Source: Zestomicrobium sp964482405 (lineage in GTDB: Archaea > Thermoproteota > Thermoprotei_A > Sulfolobales > NBVN01). Taken from it: DNA of 39,470 nucleotides. The stretch is taken from assembly GCA_964482405.1 (NCBI GenBank), contig CAYZXH010000012.1, positions 1-39,470 of the forward strand, written 5' to 3'. Below, one piece after another: positions 1 to 7,072 of this stretch. Within the stretch, counting starts at the first letter, position 1. The number at the start of each line of letters is the position of its first letter. The position numbers and the translations under genes were made by a program. The notes under the pieces are model-generated. The model ran no database searches and was not told the origin of the DNA. It worked only from the letters and a program-made list of their open reading frames with translations.

Positions 1-2
1 CC

Positions 3-98
3 TGCGATGAGCGATTGCTCGTAGGTAGATATGTCTTAAGATCAAGCTTTAAATTTGTTGAGGACGTACTAAGTTTGGAGACTCGGGTGGATGGCTAG
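3..98 (+). CDS. C-terminal fragment of an unidentified gene cut by the window edge
   Basis: An open frame runs from base 3 to a TAG at 96-98 with no internal stop (31 codons). It reads like ordinary protein sequence: a mix of basic and hydrophobic residues followed by an acidic tail (VEDVLSLETRVDG). It ends two bases before the ATG of the MoaD-like gene, and the GGTGGA at 86-91 inside it would serve as that gene's ribosome binding site, so the two are probably co-transcribed. No family can be recognised from so short a tail. A chance open frame of this length is possible, hence moderate confidence. Confidence 0.45.
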   Translation, partial: CDERLLVGRYVLRSSFKFVEDVLSLETRVDG

Positions 99-100
99 AG

Positions 101-376
101 ATGCTCAAGATCACGCTGGAAGTATTCACTAGCCTTAAGGAGAAGCTTGGTTGGTCTAAGAAAGAATTAGTTATTAGTGCTTCAGAGTCAACAACCCTAA
201 AAGACGTCTTAGAGGCTGTGCCGGAGCTAAAGTCTTTAATAGTAGAGCAGGATCTCCTCAAGAAAGGCTTCATAATCTTAATTAACGGCAGGCACGCTGA
301 GTTTTTAGGAGGACTTCACGCAATCATCAGAGACGGCGATACCATAGATGTATTCCCTCAGAGCGGCGGGGGCTAA
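101..376 (+). CDS. moaD: MoaD/ThiS-family ubiquitin-like sulfur carrier protein
   Basis: This 91-residue beta-grasp protein ends in Gly-Gly-Gly, the exposed di-glycine tail that E1-like enzymes adenylate and convert to a thiocarboxylate. The family donates sulfur for molybdopterin/tungstopterin synthesis or, in archaea, also acts as SAMP-type protein modifiers. Family landmarks are the hydrophobic start MLKITLEVFTSLKEKLG, the central ILINGRHAEFLGGL and the closing segment IRDGDTIDVFPQSGGG. The start at ATG 101 has GGTGGA nine bases upstream. Its stop overlaps the stop of the convergent DHH gene by three bases. A pterin role fits the tungsten aldehyde oxidoreductase at 29-31 kb, but the genes are far apart. 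Whether it is a MoaD or a SAMP cannot be told from sequence. Confidence 0.85.
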   Translation: MLKITLEVFTSLKEKLGWSKKELVISASESTTLKDVLEAVPELKSLIVEQDLLKKGFIILINGRHAEFLGGLHAIIRDGDTIDVFPQSGGG

Positions 377-1314
377 TCAAAACATGCTTGAGTTGACGTC
401 AGGTGTTTAAGTACTTTATTAACGCACCACTCAGTATAGAAGCTTCTGAGACCTAGGAAATACATAATCCTCCTTACTAGATCAGGCTTTAGGCTAGCTC
501 CGGCAGCTCTCGGATGACCGCCCCCGCCCATCGAGAGCGCTACCTCCCTCACGTCAAAGGTTCTAGACCTTAAGCTGATAGAACCCCTGCGACATATTAC
601 TGCGATGTCGGCCCCATACCTAGATAACAAGATATTCGCGATATACGATGTGAGGTGTTCTTCCTGGTCTTTCAAATAATAAACTACCTTAACGCCACCG
701 CACTCTCTTATTTTCGCTTTCCTCAAAGCTTTGTCGTAGATTTTTAGCTCTTTTGTGATGGCTTTCTCAACTACATCGCTTATCTCAGAGTCTATAGTGC
801 CGTCGAAGTCTGCTAGCTTTCTAAGAGCTTTCTCTTTCCAGGAAGCTCCTCCGACGTAGCCTACGTATCTTGAGAGGAAATTTCCTCTCCAGTCATTCAT
901 TAACCATAGGTCAACAGAGCATGCTGCTCTAACTAACTCCTCGGCAGCCTCAATCCCTAAATATTTGTAAACCACTCCAGCACTACAGGTCGATCTATCA
1001 ACATAGAGGCTCACCCCCAACTCGATGAGTTCCTTAATCCAAGACTCTTCCCATACGTGGTGATCAAACCAGAATACCTCACCGCCAGAACCCAAGACTC
1101 TCTTAACGTTCTCCTTAACTTTATCGAAGGAGGTTTTGTTGACGCCTATATCTGTTATGTAGATATTACTGCCGTTAGGTACGCTGGCTAACCTCGTGTG
1201 AAGATTGTGCGGTTGTGTGAAGTAGATCCTGTCTAGGTGACCGAATTTCTTCAGAATTAAGGCTCCTGAAGCAACCCCGTCTAGATCTGTATGAGTTATG
1301 AGTATCCTCCGCAT
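373..1314 (-). CDS. DHH/DHHA1-family phosphoesterase
   Basis: This 313-residue protein has the full DHH set. Motif I is HTDLDGVASG at residues 8-17 (H8, D10, D12), motif II is ITDIG with D55, and motif III is FDHH with D84-H85-H86. The C-terminal DHHA1 domain carries the substrate-binding GGGGHPRAAG. Such Mn2+-dependent enzymes cleave phosphodiester bonds in short oligonucleotides, cyclic dinucleotides or pAp. The substrate of this one is not evident. It lacks the RecJ OB-fold and CBS domains, so it is a minimal two-domain member. It stands alone on the minus strand, convergent with moaD and followed upstream by the suf genes after about 50 bases. It is the intact counterpart of the degenerate DHH protein at 16103-17107. 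Confidence 0.85.
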   Translation of the reverse strand: MRRILITHTDLDGVASGALILKKFGHLDRIYFTQPHNLHTRLASVPNGSNIYITDIGVNKTSFDKVKENVKRVLGSGGEVFWFDHHVWEESWIKELIELGVSLYVDRSTCSAGVVYKYLGIEAAEELVRAACSVDLWLMNDWRGNFLSRYVGYVGGASWKEKALRKLADFDGTIDSEISDVVEKAITKELKIYDKALRKAKIRECGGVKVVYYLKDQEEHLTSYIANILLSRYGADIAVICRRGSISLRSRTFDVREVALSMGGGGHPRAAGASLKPDLVRRIMYFLGLRSFYTEWCVNKVLKHLTSTQACFD

Positions 1315-1365
1315 CTCGCGTTACCCTAAGATACATCTTCACTAACTATAAGCATGACTTACCCC

Positions 1366-2574
1366 TCAGCCGACAGCTTTGGAAGCTATGTACTCGATAG
1401 TTCTCTTAATTACTTCCCTCACCTGCTGCGGTAGCTTAGGTTCTTCAATATTAAGAAAGCCTTTTATTATCGCCGCACGTGCCTCCTCCTCGGAGAATCC
1501 CTTACTCAATAAGTAGTTGATTAAGTCCTCACTCATCTTCCCTATAGCCGCCTCATGAGTTAAGAGAGCTTCAGGACTTGAGGAACTTATTTCAGGCAGT
1601 GACTCTATTGTAGCGTTATCGTCTTCTATCAATCCTAAACACTCTATATGACCTCTGGAAGGACCTGCACGGCCCTCTATCCTTGACCTAGCGTATATGA
1701 GTGAGGACCCCTTACCTAAATTCCTTGAGAGTATCTCACCAGCAGAGTCCTTCCCCTCCAACACTATGGCCGAACCCACGTCGTAGACGCTTTTGCCAAC
1801 ACCGACAACTATGGAATTTAAGGTTGCTTTAGCGCCCTCACCTAAGTAAACCTTTGGGTAAGTCTGTAAAGACTCTACAGAGGAGTAAATAACGTAGTAA
1901 CTCACATACTCACCTCCCTCCCCAACCTTAACAACCGTGCGAGGTCTCACAACCATGTCCGGAGCCCAAGCGTGTATCATTGTGTAAGTCAGCTTACTTC
2001 CTTTCCCCACGTAATACTCTGATATACCGACGTGCAGGGAGCCTAAAGGCTGGTCAGGGACCCCGCAACCAGTAACTAAGTTTAGCTCAGCACCATCATC
2101 TACTACCACTATGTTATGAAGTAACTGGGCGTACTCCTTCCTAGTTATGAAGAGACACGTGTATATGGGGTCCTTGATCTTAATGCCTGGCGGGACGTAT
2201 ATGAAGAATCCTAGCTCGTTACCGTAGAGTTTTGTTGCCGCAGTATACTTGTCTGTATCAGGCTTCACCAACCTCCACGAATACTCTCTAACCCAGTCAA
2301 GCTTCTTAAGAGCCTCACTAGTCGGTAAGACTACAGCGCCACGCTCAGTTAGCTTCTCACGCATGAACTTAGAGAGAATGGACTCATTGACTTGGAGGTA
2401 GTCAGCCTTTCTTAAAAAACCGCTACCGAGTCCCAACCTACTTGAGATCTTGTCAACCTCCCTTTCCTCAAGAACCCCCTCCTCAGCTAACCCAACGTTG
2501 AACCTGCTTAAGTCGACGTCGGGGCCGTAAGGTGAGGGTTTATTAAGCGCTTTCAAGAGTGTTTCACGTTCCAC
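1366..2574 (-). CDS. sufB: SufB/SufD-family Fe-S cluster assembly protein
   Basis: At 402 residues this is an archaeal-type SufB/SufD scaffold. The family forms the core of the SUF machinery, where a beta-helix protein pairs with SufC and assembles Fe-S clusters. Recognisable features are the N-terminal helical region, the segment FFIYVPPGIKIKDPIY, the repetitive beta-helix with LHNIVVVDDGAELNLVTGC, and the C-terminal block SSSPEALLTHEAAIGKMSED followed by LSKGFSEEEARAAIIKGF. The last two are typical of the SufB/D C-terminus. It lies four bases downstream of sufC in the same transcript. Many archaea carry only this SufBC pair. Whether it works as a homodimer replacing both SufB and SufD is inference, because no second copy is in the window. 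Confidence 0.9.
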   Translation of the reverse strand: MERETLLKALNKPSPYGPDVDLSRFNVGLAEEGVLEEREVDKISSRLGLGSGFLRKADYLQVNESILSKFMREKLTERGAVVLPTSEALKKLDWVREYSWRLVKPDTDKYTAATKLYGNELGFFIYVPPGIKIKDPIYTCLFITRKEYAQLLHNIVVVDDGAELNLVTGCGVPDQPLGSLHVGISEYYVGKGSKLTYTMIHAWAPDMVVRPRTVVKVGEGGEYVSYYVIYSSVESLQTYPKVYLGEGAKATLNSIVVGVGKSVYDVGSAIVLEGKDSAGEILSRNLGKGSSLIYARSRIEGRAGPSRGHIECLGLIEDDNATIESLPEISSSSPEALLTHEAAIGKMSEDLINYLLSKGFSEEEARAAIIKGFLNIEEPKLPQQVREVIKRTIEYIASKAVG

Positions 2575-2578
2575 GCGA

Positions 2579-3310
2579 TCACCCCATCCTAGCTAGTTGA
2601 GTTAAAGCTCCTGAAAACCCATACCTTTCTATAGACGGCACCACCTCATCGTATAGCCCTGAATGCACGAGAGTCCCCCCGTAAAGCACGTGAACAGAAG
2701 TTATGTAATCTCTCAGAAGCCTAAGCATATGTAGGGAGTGAGTAACTAGCACCACAGACGTGCCCTTACTCAGAGCAACCTTCAGAGCTTCAGACATCTT
2801 ATTAAGGGACTCCACATCCACACCGCTATCTGGTTCGTCAAGCAACGCAACCCTAGGCTTAGTAAGCAAGGTCAAGAACGTCTCTAACCTCTTCTTCTCA
2901 CCACCACTCATCTTATCAAACAAATACCTACTAAGAAGATCCCTAACCTCTAAGACCTCGGAGAGAACTTCCGCATAACTATTCTCGACATTAAATCTTC
3001 TCATAAGCTCCTCCGCAAACCTTCCTGCCACCAACCCCTTAATGGGAGGAGGTAACTGATACGCTACCACTATCCCCTTCCTAGCCTTGACGTGAGGAGG
3101 CTCCTGAGTTATATCGGAACCCTCAAAAATAATGCTGCCCTTAATCACCTCGTACGGCTTAATACCCATCACCGCGTTGAGGAGGGAAGTCTTGCCGGAA
3201 CCGTTAGGCCCTAACACCACGTGTAGATCCCTAGGCTTAACAACTATGTTAATGTTTGAAAGTATCTTCCTCTTACCAACAGCTACATCAATCCCCCTCA
3301 ACTCAAGCAC
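2579..3310 (-). CDS. sufC: SufC, Fe-S assembly ABC-type ATPase
   Basis: This 243-residue cytosolic ABC ATPase energises Fe-S cluster assembly on SufB/D. It has Walker A GPNGSGKT at residues 34-41, a Q-loop (VAYQLPPP), the signature MSGGEKKR, Walker B VALLDEPDSGVD and the switch histidine in VTHS. The DEPDSGVD sequence with Asp after the Walker B Glu-Pro is typical of SufC. The start is GTG 3310 with GGTGG upstream. It is the first gene of a sufC-sufB operon with a TATA-like element about 35 bases upstream, implying a leader of roughly ten bases. Confidence 0.95.
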   Translation of the reverse strand: MLELRGIDVAVGKRKILSNINIVVKPRDLHVVLGPNGSGKTSLLNAVMGIKPYEVIKGSIIFEGSDITQEPPHVKARKGIVVAYQLPPPIKGLVAGRFAEELMRRFNVENSYAEVLSEVLEVRDLLSRYLFDKMSGGEKKRLETFLTLLTKPRVALLDEPDSGVDVESLNKMSEALKVALSKGTSVVLVTHSLHMLRLLRDYITSVHVLYGGTLVHSGLYDEVVPSIERYGFSGALTQLARMG

Positions 3311-3341
3311 TCAAGCCACCCAGAATATATTAGTTCGTGTT

Positions 3342-3351
3342 TATTATAAAT
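3342..3351 (-). promoter_or_regulatory. Probable TATA box of sufC-sufB
   Basis: Read on the minus strand this is ATTTATAATA. It is centred about 36 bases before GTG 3310, which places transcription start near 3320. The same intergenic stretch (3311-3451) holds a second AT-rich element (CTTTTATACC, 3355-3364) and ACTTTAATA near 3421-3429 on the plus strand, either of which may serve the deacetylase gene. Confidence 0.55.
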
Positions 3352-3451
3352 AACTCTTTTATACCTTAACACTCCAAGAACTAGCATCCCCCTAAGTGGG
3401 GCCTGGGCGTTGCTGTGTTAACTTTAATAGCATTGGAAGAGTTCTGATGTA

Positions 3452-4513
3452 ATGGGGGGTTCCGTGCTAGTAGTTTATGACTCTAGACATAGACTTCACG
3501 CAAACCCGCAATTCAGGCACCCTGCAAACCCTTCCAGAACAATTAAAATTATTGAAGCGTTAATCAAGTCCGAGGTCTCTAGTCAATTAAGTTTCATAGG
3601 TATTCGAGAACCTGAGGAAGAGATTCTACTCCTAGTTCACGACCCTGAGTATGTGGAATACATTAAGAGGGAATCCTCCAAGGGTTTTCACTACATAGAT
3701 CCTGATACTTACGTAAGCGAACACACGTATCTCGTCTCAGCCTCATACATGACTACCACGTATCACGTGACGCTTGAGTCTCTTAACAGTAGGGAAGCCG
3801 TGTTAGTCGTCCCTAGACCGGGAGGACACCATGCCGGCAGGTCAGGCAGGGCCTTAGGAGCTCCAACACTAGGTTTCTGCATTTTCAACTACGCGGCCGT
3901 AGCTTCCGCTGCTCTTCTGAAGAAAATGAATAAGGTGTTGATAATTGATTTCGACGCGCATCACGGCAACGGAACACAGGAGATATTCTGGGATGACGGT
4001 CGTGTGGTTCACGTAGACATACACCAGGAAGGTATCTACCCAGGGACCGGGGACGTGCTAGATGTCGGGAGTGGTGCGGGAGAGGGTAAAATAATTAACA
4101 TACCTGTGTCTGCTGGAGCCGGGGACGAAACCTACATGTGGGTTCTTGAGGAAATCATCAAGAAGCTAGTAGAGGTTTTCAAGCCGGGCGCTTTAGTGAT
4201 CTCAGCAGGTTTCGACGCGCACTTAAACGACCCGTTAACGTCACTGGCAGTGACTAAGATTACTTACAGGAACATAGGCGCGTTCTTAGGCGAGCTACTA
4301 GTGAGAAACGAGGTTATGAGCGTGGTCTCTGTGGTTGAGGGAGGTTACGGGGAGGGTTTAGTGCCCGGCGTGATTAACTACGTGAGCGGATTCTTAACAC
4401 GTAGTAAGCACCCGAACGATGTTAAAGCAATCCCGGCAGGTCTCAGGAAGAGGGTTAAGGATTCCCTGAAGGCTAATCTAAGTAGGTATTGGGGGGTGGA
4501 AATCCAAACATAA
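3452..4513 (+). CDS. Histone deacetylase / AcuC-AphA family zinc amidohydrolase
   Basis: This 353-residue protein has the arginase-like fold and active site of the HDAC superfamily. The tandem histidines are H126-H127 in PGGHHAG, the zinc ligands are D168 and H170 in DFDAHHGNGT and D255 in SAGFDAH, and the catalytic tyrosine Y299 is in EGGYG. Archaeal members remove acetyl groups from lysines (for example on Alba-type chromatin proteins) or from small molecules such as acetylpolyamines. The substrate here is unknown. ATG 3452 is used, and GTG 3464 preceded by a run of six G is a credible alternative. A PadR-type regulator follows on the same strand after 86 bases, with its own apparent promoter. 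Confidence 0.9.
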   Translation: MGGSVLVVYDSRHRLHANPQFRHPANPSRTIKIIEALIKSEVSSQLSFIGIREPEEEILLLVHDPEYVEYIKRESSKGFHYIDPDTYVSEHTYLVSASYMTTTYHVTLESLNSREAVLVVPRPGGHHAGRSGRALGAPTLGFCIFNYAAVASAALLKKMNKVLIIDFDAHHGNGTQEIFWDDGRVVHVDIHQEGIYPGTGDVLDVGSGAGEGKIINIPVSAGAGDETYMWVLEEIIKKLVEVFKPGALVISAGFDAHLNDPLTSLAVTKITYRNIGAFLGELLVRNEVMSVVSVVEGGYGEGLVPGVINYVSGFLTRSKHPNDVKAIPAGLRKRVKDSLKANLSRYWGVEIQT

Positions 4514-4539
4514 ATACAAACCCCTAAGTATTTCTTGAA

Positions 4540-4547
4540 GTTTATTT
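4540..4547 (+). promoter_or_regulatory. Probable TATA box upstream of the PadR gene
   Basis: GTTTATTT within AAGTTTATTTTC lies about 57 bases before TTG 4600. It predicts a leader of roughly 30 bases that contains GAGGTG at 4586-4591, eight bases before the TTG start. That makes this one of the few genes here with both a TATA element and a ribosome binding site in a real leader. Confidence 0.45.
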
Positions 4548-4599
4548 TCAATCCGTAGTTGTATGTATTTGAGGTAGTAGGTGCCGAGGTGCTTAGCTG

Positions 4600-4929
4600 T
4601 TGTCAAAACCCTTGATCAGGCTTAAGAGGAAGCTGACTACGGAGAACTTATGGGTTTACGTGATTGCCTCATTAATGATTAAGCCAACTTATGCTTACGA
4701 CGTGCGGAAACTAATCAACGAGTTATTTGGTTTTAACCCTACGACCATCACCCTCTACTCAGTCATATACAGGCTGAAGAAGGACGGCTTAATTAAGGAG
4801 GAGTTGGTGTCCGGCGAGAAGATCTACAAGCCTACCGAGGAGGGCGTTAAGGAGCTGAAAGAAGCTATATCTTATATGGAGCAAGTGATTAAGCGCCTCA
4901 AAGAGATCACACACCCTGCTCAGAAATAG
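4600..4929 (+). CDS. PadR-like winged-helix transcriptional regulator
   Basis: This is a 109-residue DNA-binding protein of the PadR type. The wing-helix core ENLWVYVIASLMIKPTYAYDVRKLI is followed by the recognition region TTITLYSVIYRLKKDGLIKEE, the hallmark segment of PadR (tYp.L.rLe.dGli). A C-terminal helix YMEQVIKRLKEI would mediate dimerisation. These proteins usually repress nearby genes, often in response to small ligands. The start is TTG 4600, chosen because GAGGTG sits eight bases upstream. Its TAG stop overlaps a possible GTG start of the next gene by one base. Its targets could be itself, the DUF429 gene or the deacetylase upstream. No operator repeat is obvious. Confidence 0.85.
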   Translation: MSKPLIRLKRKLTTENLWVYVIASLMIKPTYAYDVRKLINELFGFNPTTITLYSVIYRLKKDGLIKEELVSGEKIYKPTEEGVKELKEAISYMEQVIKRLKEITHPAQK

Positions 4930-4970
4930 TGGGCGGGTATGGATCTAGTTTTAGCTCCGGGGGGCGTGGA

Positions 4971-5513
4971 ATGCGCTACGGTATAGGGCTAGACTTAGCT
5001 GCTAAGCAAGACAGGTGCTCAGGAATCGCGGTAATCGATTCTTACTACGGGGAAGTCGTGAGTGCGGGTTGCTTGAGAACAGATAACGAAATAATAAGTT
5101 TTGTTTCTGATCTAAAGCCTTCTGTTATAGCGATTGACGCACCCCTGACTAATAAGCCCGAGATAAGGGAGGTGGACAAGTTAATGATAAAGCTTGGTTT
5201 CAGGGTCTTCCCACCTAGTTTTAAGTGGATGAGGCAACTCTCCCTGAGAGGTTACGAGTTGATGACCAAGCTCAACACCCCGGAATTCACGATCATCGAG
5301 ACACATCCTAAGAGCGTCTTAAAACATGTCGGGTTAAAGAACTTTAAAGAACTTCTTGATTTAATAGGCGTTAAATTAGGTGAGTTACAGGTGACGAATA
5401 AACACGTTGAGGACGCTTTAATAGCTTCTGCGGTCGCTTACTGTTACATATTGGGTCGCGTTAGCAAAGTAAGTTCTCATGATGGAGTCATTTACTTAGT
5501 CGAGAAAATGTAG
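4971..5513 (+). CDS. DUF429-family RNase H-fold predicted nuclease
   Basis: The N-terminus MRYGIGLDLAAKQDRCSGIAV is the first strand of an RNase H-like fold with its acidic residue (GLDLA). It is followed by VIAIDAPLT with a second acidic residue, the conserved block KLGFRVFPPSFKWMRQLSLRG, and IETHPKSVLKH. These are the landmarks of DUF429, annotated as predicted nucleases without proven activity. I prefer ATG 4971 (180 residues) because it starts directly at the first beta strand. GTG 4929, overlapping the PadR stop, would add 14 Gly/Ser-rich residues. It is probably co-transcribed with the PadR gene and ends 11 bases before the convergent AAA ATPase gene. Confidence 0.75.
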   Translation: MRYGIGLDLAAKQDRCSGIAVIDSYYGEVVSAGCLRTDNEIISFVSDLKPSVIAIDAPLTNKPEIREVDKLMIKLGFRVFPPSFKWMRQLSLRGYELMTKLNTPEFTIIETHPKSVLKHVGLKNFKELLDLIGVKLGELQVTNKHVEDALIASAVAYCYILGRVSKVSSHDGVIYLVEKM

Positions 5514-5524
5514 CGTAAGAACTC

Positions 5525-6955
5525 CTAAACTTCGATCTCTGAAGGTAGGTAGGTTATTAGTATTCCTTGAAATCTCCTAGCCCACCACTTCAGGTATTCC
5601 TGCGTAGATTTCCTTTCCTCAACACTAATCATGAACTTCTTCTTAGCCCACTCAACCTCCTCGTTTCTTATGATTCCGTCACCCTTGCTAGCAGCGAGTC
5701 TTAAAAAAGCGTCTAGCTCTGCGAGAGAGAACCACCTACTTAATTCCACGATCCTGTCTATCACGGAGTCTTCCGCGAACTTGATCGCGTATCTCCTAGC
5801 GTTATTGAGTATGGCTTTCCTCCTCATCTCCCTGTCAGGGTACCCTAAGACTATGGTTGTATCTATCCTACCAGGTCTTAAGAGTGCTGGATCTATTAAG
5901 TCTGGGTTATTAGCTGTAAGTATTGTGAAAGGTCTTTCAGGTCTCTGCAGGTGGTAGAGGATGGTTGAGATCTCGCTCACGTGTGCTTCATGTATGGTGT
6001 ACTTCCTAGAAGATATGAACTCAGCATCATCTATCACTAAAGCAACCCTGTTCTTCTGCTTGAATATCTGCTGAAATATTGCGTTAAGAGCTTTCTCGGT
6101 AGCGCCGTACCACATAGACCTGTAGTTCTGGGGTCTTAGTTCTATCACGCTTAGATTAAGCGCTGACGCCAGAGCCTCAGCTAACACGGTCTTGCCTACG
6201 CCTGGAGGTCCCGTTATGAAAGCCCCCTTAGCTGAGAAGGTGAGGCCTTTGAATATGGGGTTGATTAGGACTATCCTGATCTCCTCTATCAGCTTATGGG
6301 GCAGGTCGCTTAAACTCCATGAAGGTCTCCTTATAGGTATCCTTATGTCCCTGTACTCGTTCCCGTCGCTCACGATGACTCGGAGCTCGCTGTGCTCAAC
6401 AGGTCTTAAACTAATGACCGAGATTGGCTGAAGCACTTCGTAGGGAGCGATATCTATTCTCTGCTTCCCTAAGTCCTCCACAAGTCTCGACCAACAATTA
6501 CTCACTACACCCGCAACCCTGCTCTTGATTTTCTCGTCCTCCTCGTCAGGAGATACTAAAATCACGACAGGTCTTAAACCCTCAACCTCCTTACCTTCCG
6601 CGAAGGTGATTGAGGCTGAGAGTAGCTCGGCTCTCTTAAAACCTCTCAGAACCAGGCCTAGTATTCCGTAATACTTCTTCCTAGAAACTATCTTGGAGAA
6701 TATGTTGAGTGAGAGCGGTACTAACGCAAACGAAATATCGCTTTCCTTCACCGTGAACCTTGACCTAATCTTCAGGTAGTACGCGAAGTCTAAGTTCTCA
6801 AGGTTCTCCAAGTAGTTGTAGTGTTTGCTAAGCGTTGCGAGGAGTCTGTAGGATACGTATGAGTCTCTGTAAGGAACGTAAGACACGAAGAGATTCTTAA
6901 CGTCTCTGTAGAGATTACTCCAAAGCACTTTAGCGTCTTTAAGTTTCCTCGACAT
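5525..6955 (-). CDS. Orphan AAA ATPase with an uncharacterised N-terminal domain
   Basis: This 476-residue protein has about 220 residues of unrecognised alpha/beta sequence and then one AAA module. Walker A is GPPGVGKT at 249-256. Walker B is ALVIDD, ending at D309-D310. Sensor 1 is in ILTANNPD (N349/N350), and arginine-finger candidates are R360 and R363 in LLRPGRID. The usual Walker B Glu is Asp here. The module resembles the CDC48/proteasomal-ATPase and Bcs1-like groups, but there is one AAA domain and no transmembrane segment or coiled coil to make it a PAN. It stands alone between convergent DUF429 and divergent nucleotidyltransferase genes, and its own TATA box implies a ten-base leader. 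The substrate is unknown. Confidence 0.8.
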   Translation of the reverse strand: MSRKLKDAKVLWSNLYRDVKNLFVSYVPYRDSYVSYRLLATLSKHYNYLENLENLDFAYYLKIRSRFTVKESDISFALVPLSLNIFSKIVSRKKYYGILGLVLRGFKRAELLSASITFAEGKEVEGLRPVVILVSPDEEDEKIKSRVAGVVSNCWSRLVEDLGKQRIDIAPYEVLQPISVISLRPVEHSELRVIVSDGNEYRDIRIPIRRPSWSLSDLPHKLIEEIRIVLINPIFKGLTFSAKGAFITGPPGVGKTVLAEALASALNLSVIELRPQNYRSMWYGATEKALNAIFQQIFKQKNRVALVIDDAEFISSRKYTIHEAHVSEISTILYHLQRPERPFTILTANNPDLIDPALLRPGRIDTTIVLGYPDREMRRKAILNNARRYAIKFAEDSVIDRIVELSRWFSLAELDAFLRLAASKGDGIIRNEEVEWAKKKFMISVEERKSTQEYLKWWARRFQGILITYLPSEIEV

Positions 6956-6986
6956 CTCTAACCCAATGTAGGATACTCAAACAACA

Positions 6987-6996
6987 CATATAAACG
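6987..6996 (-). promoter_or_regulatory. Probable TATA box of the AAA ATPase gene
   Basis: On the minus strand the element reads GTTTATATGT, about 36 bases ahead of ATG 6955, with transcription start predicted near 6965. It lies in the 117-base divergent spacer to the nucleotidyltransferase gene. For that gene I see only a weak AT-rich stretch (ATAATTTCTT, 7051-7060). Confidence 0.6.
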
Positions 6997-7072
6997 TATC
7001 TCCGGTAAGGAACCTGGCTAGCCACATTCACTTAATTAGTTCTTCCTAGAATAATTTCTTAGGGGTTATGGG

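Noticed and set aside
47..54. TATA-like CTTTAAAT ahead of moaD
   Set aside because: It lies inside the open frame 3-98, which looks like the end of a co-transcribed gene, and moaD already has a ribosome binding site in that frame. It may still work as an internal promoter but is not well supported.
3385..3405. CCCC-GGGG hairpin in the sufC/deacetylase spacer as a riboswitch or terminator
   Set aside because: The stem is only four or five pairs with no U tract and no conserved aptamer-like sequence. It was seen but is not enough for a call.
7068..7070. ATG 7068 as start of the nucleotidyltransferase
   Set aside because: It is out of frame and meets a stop after three codons. GTG 7073 opens the conserved frame.
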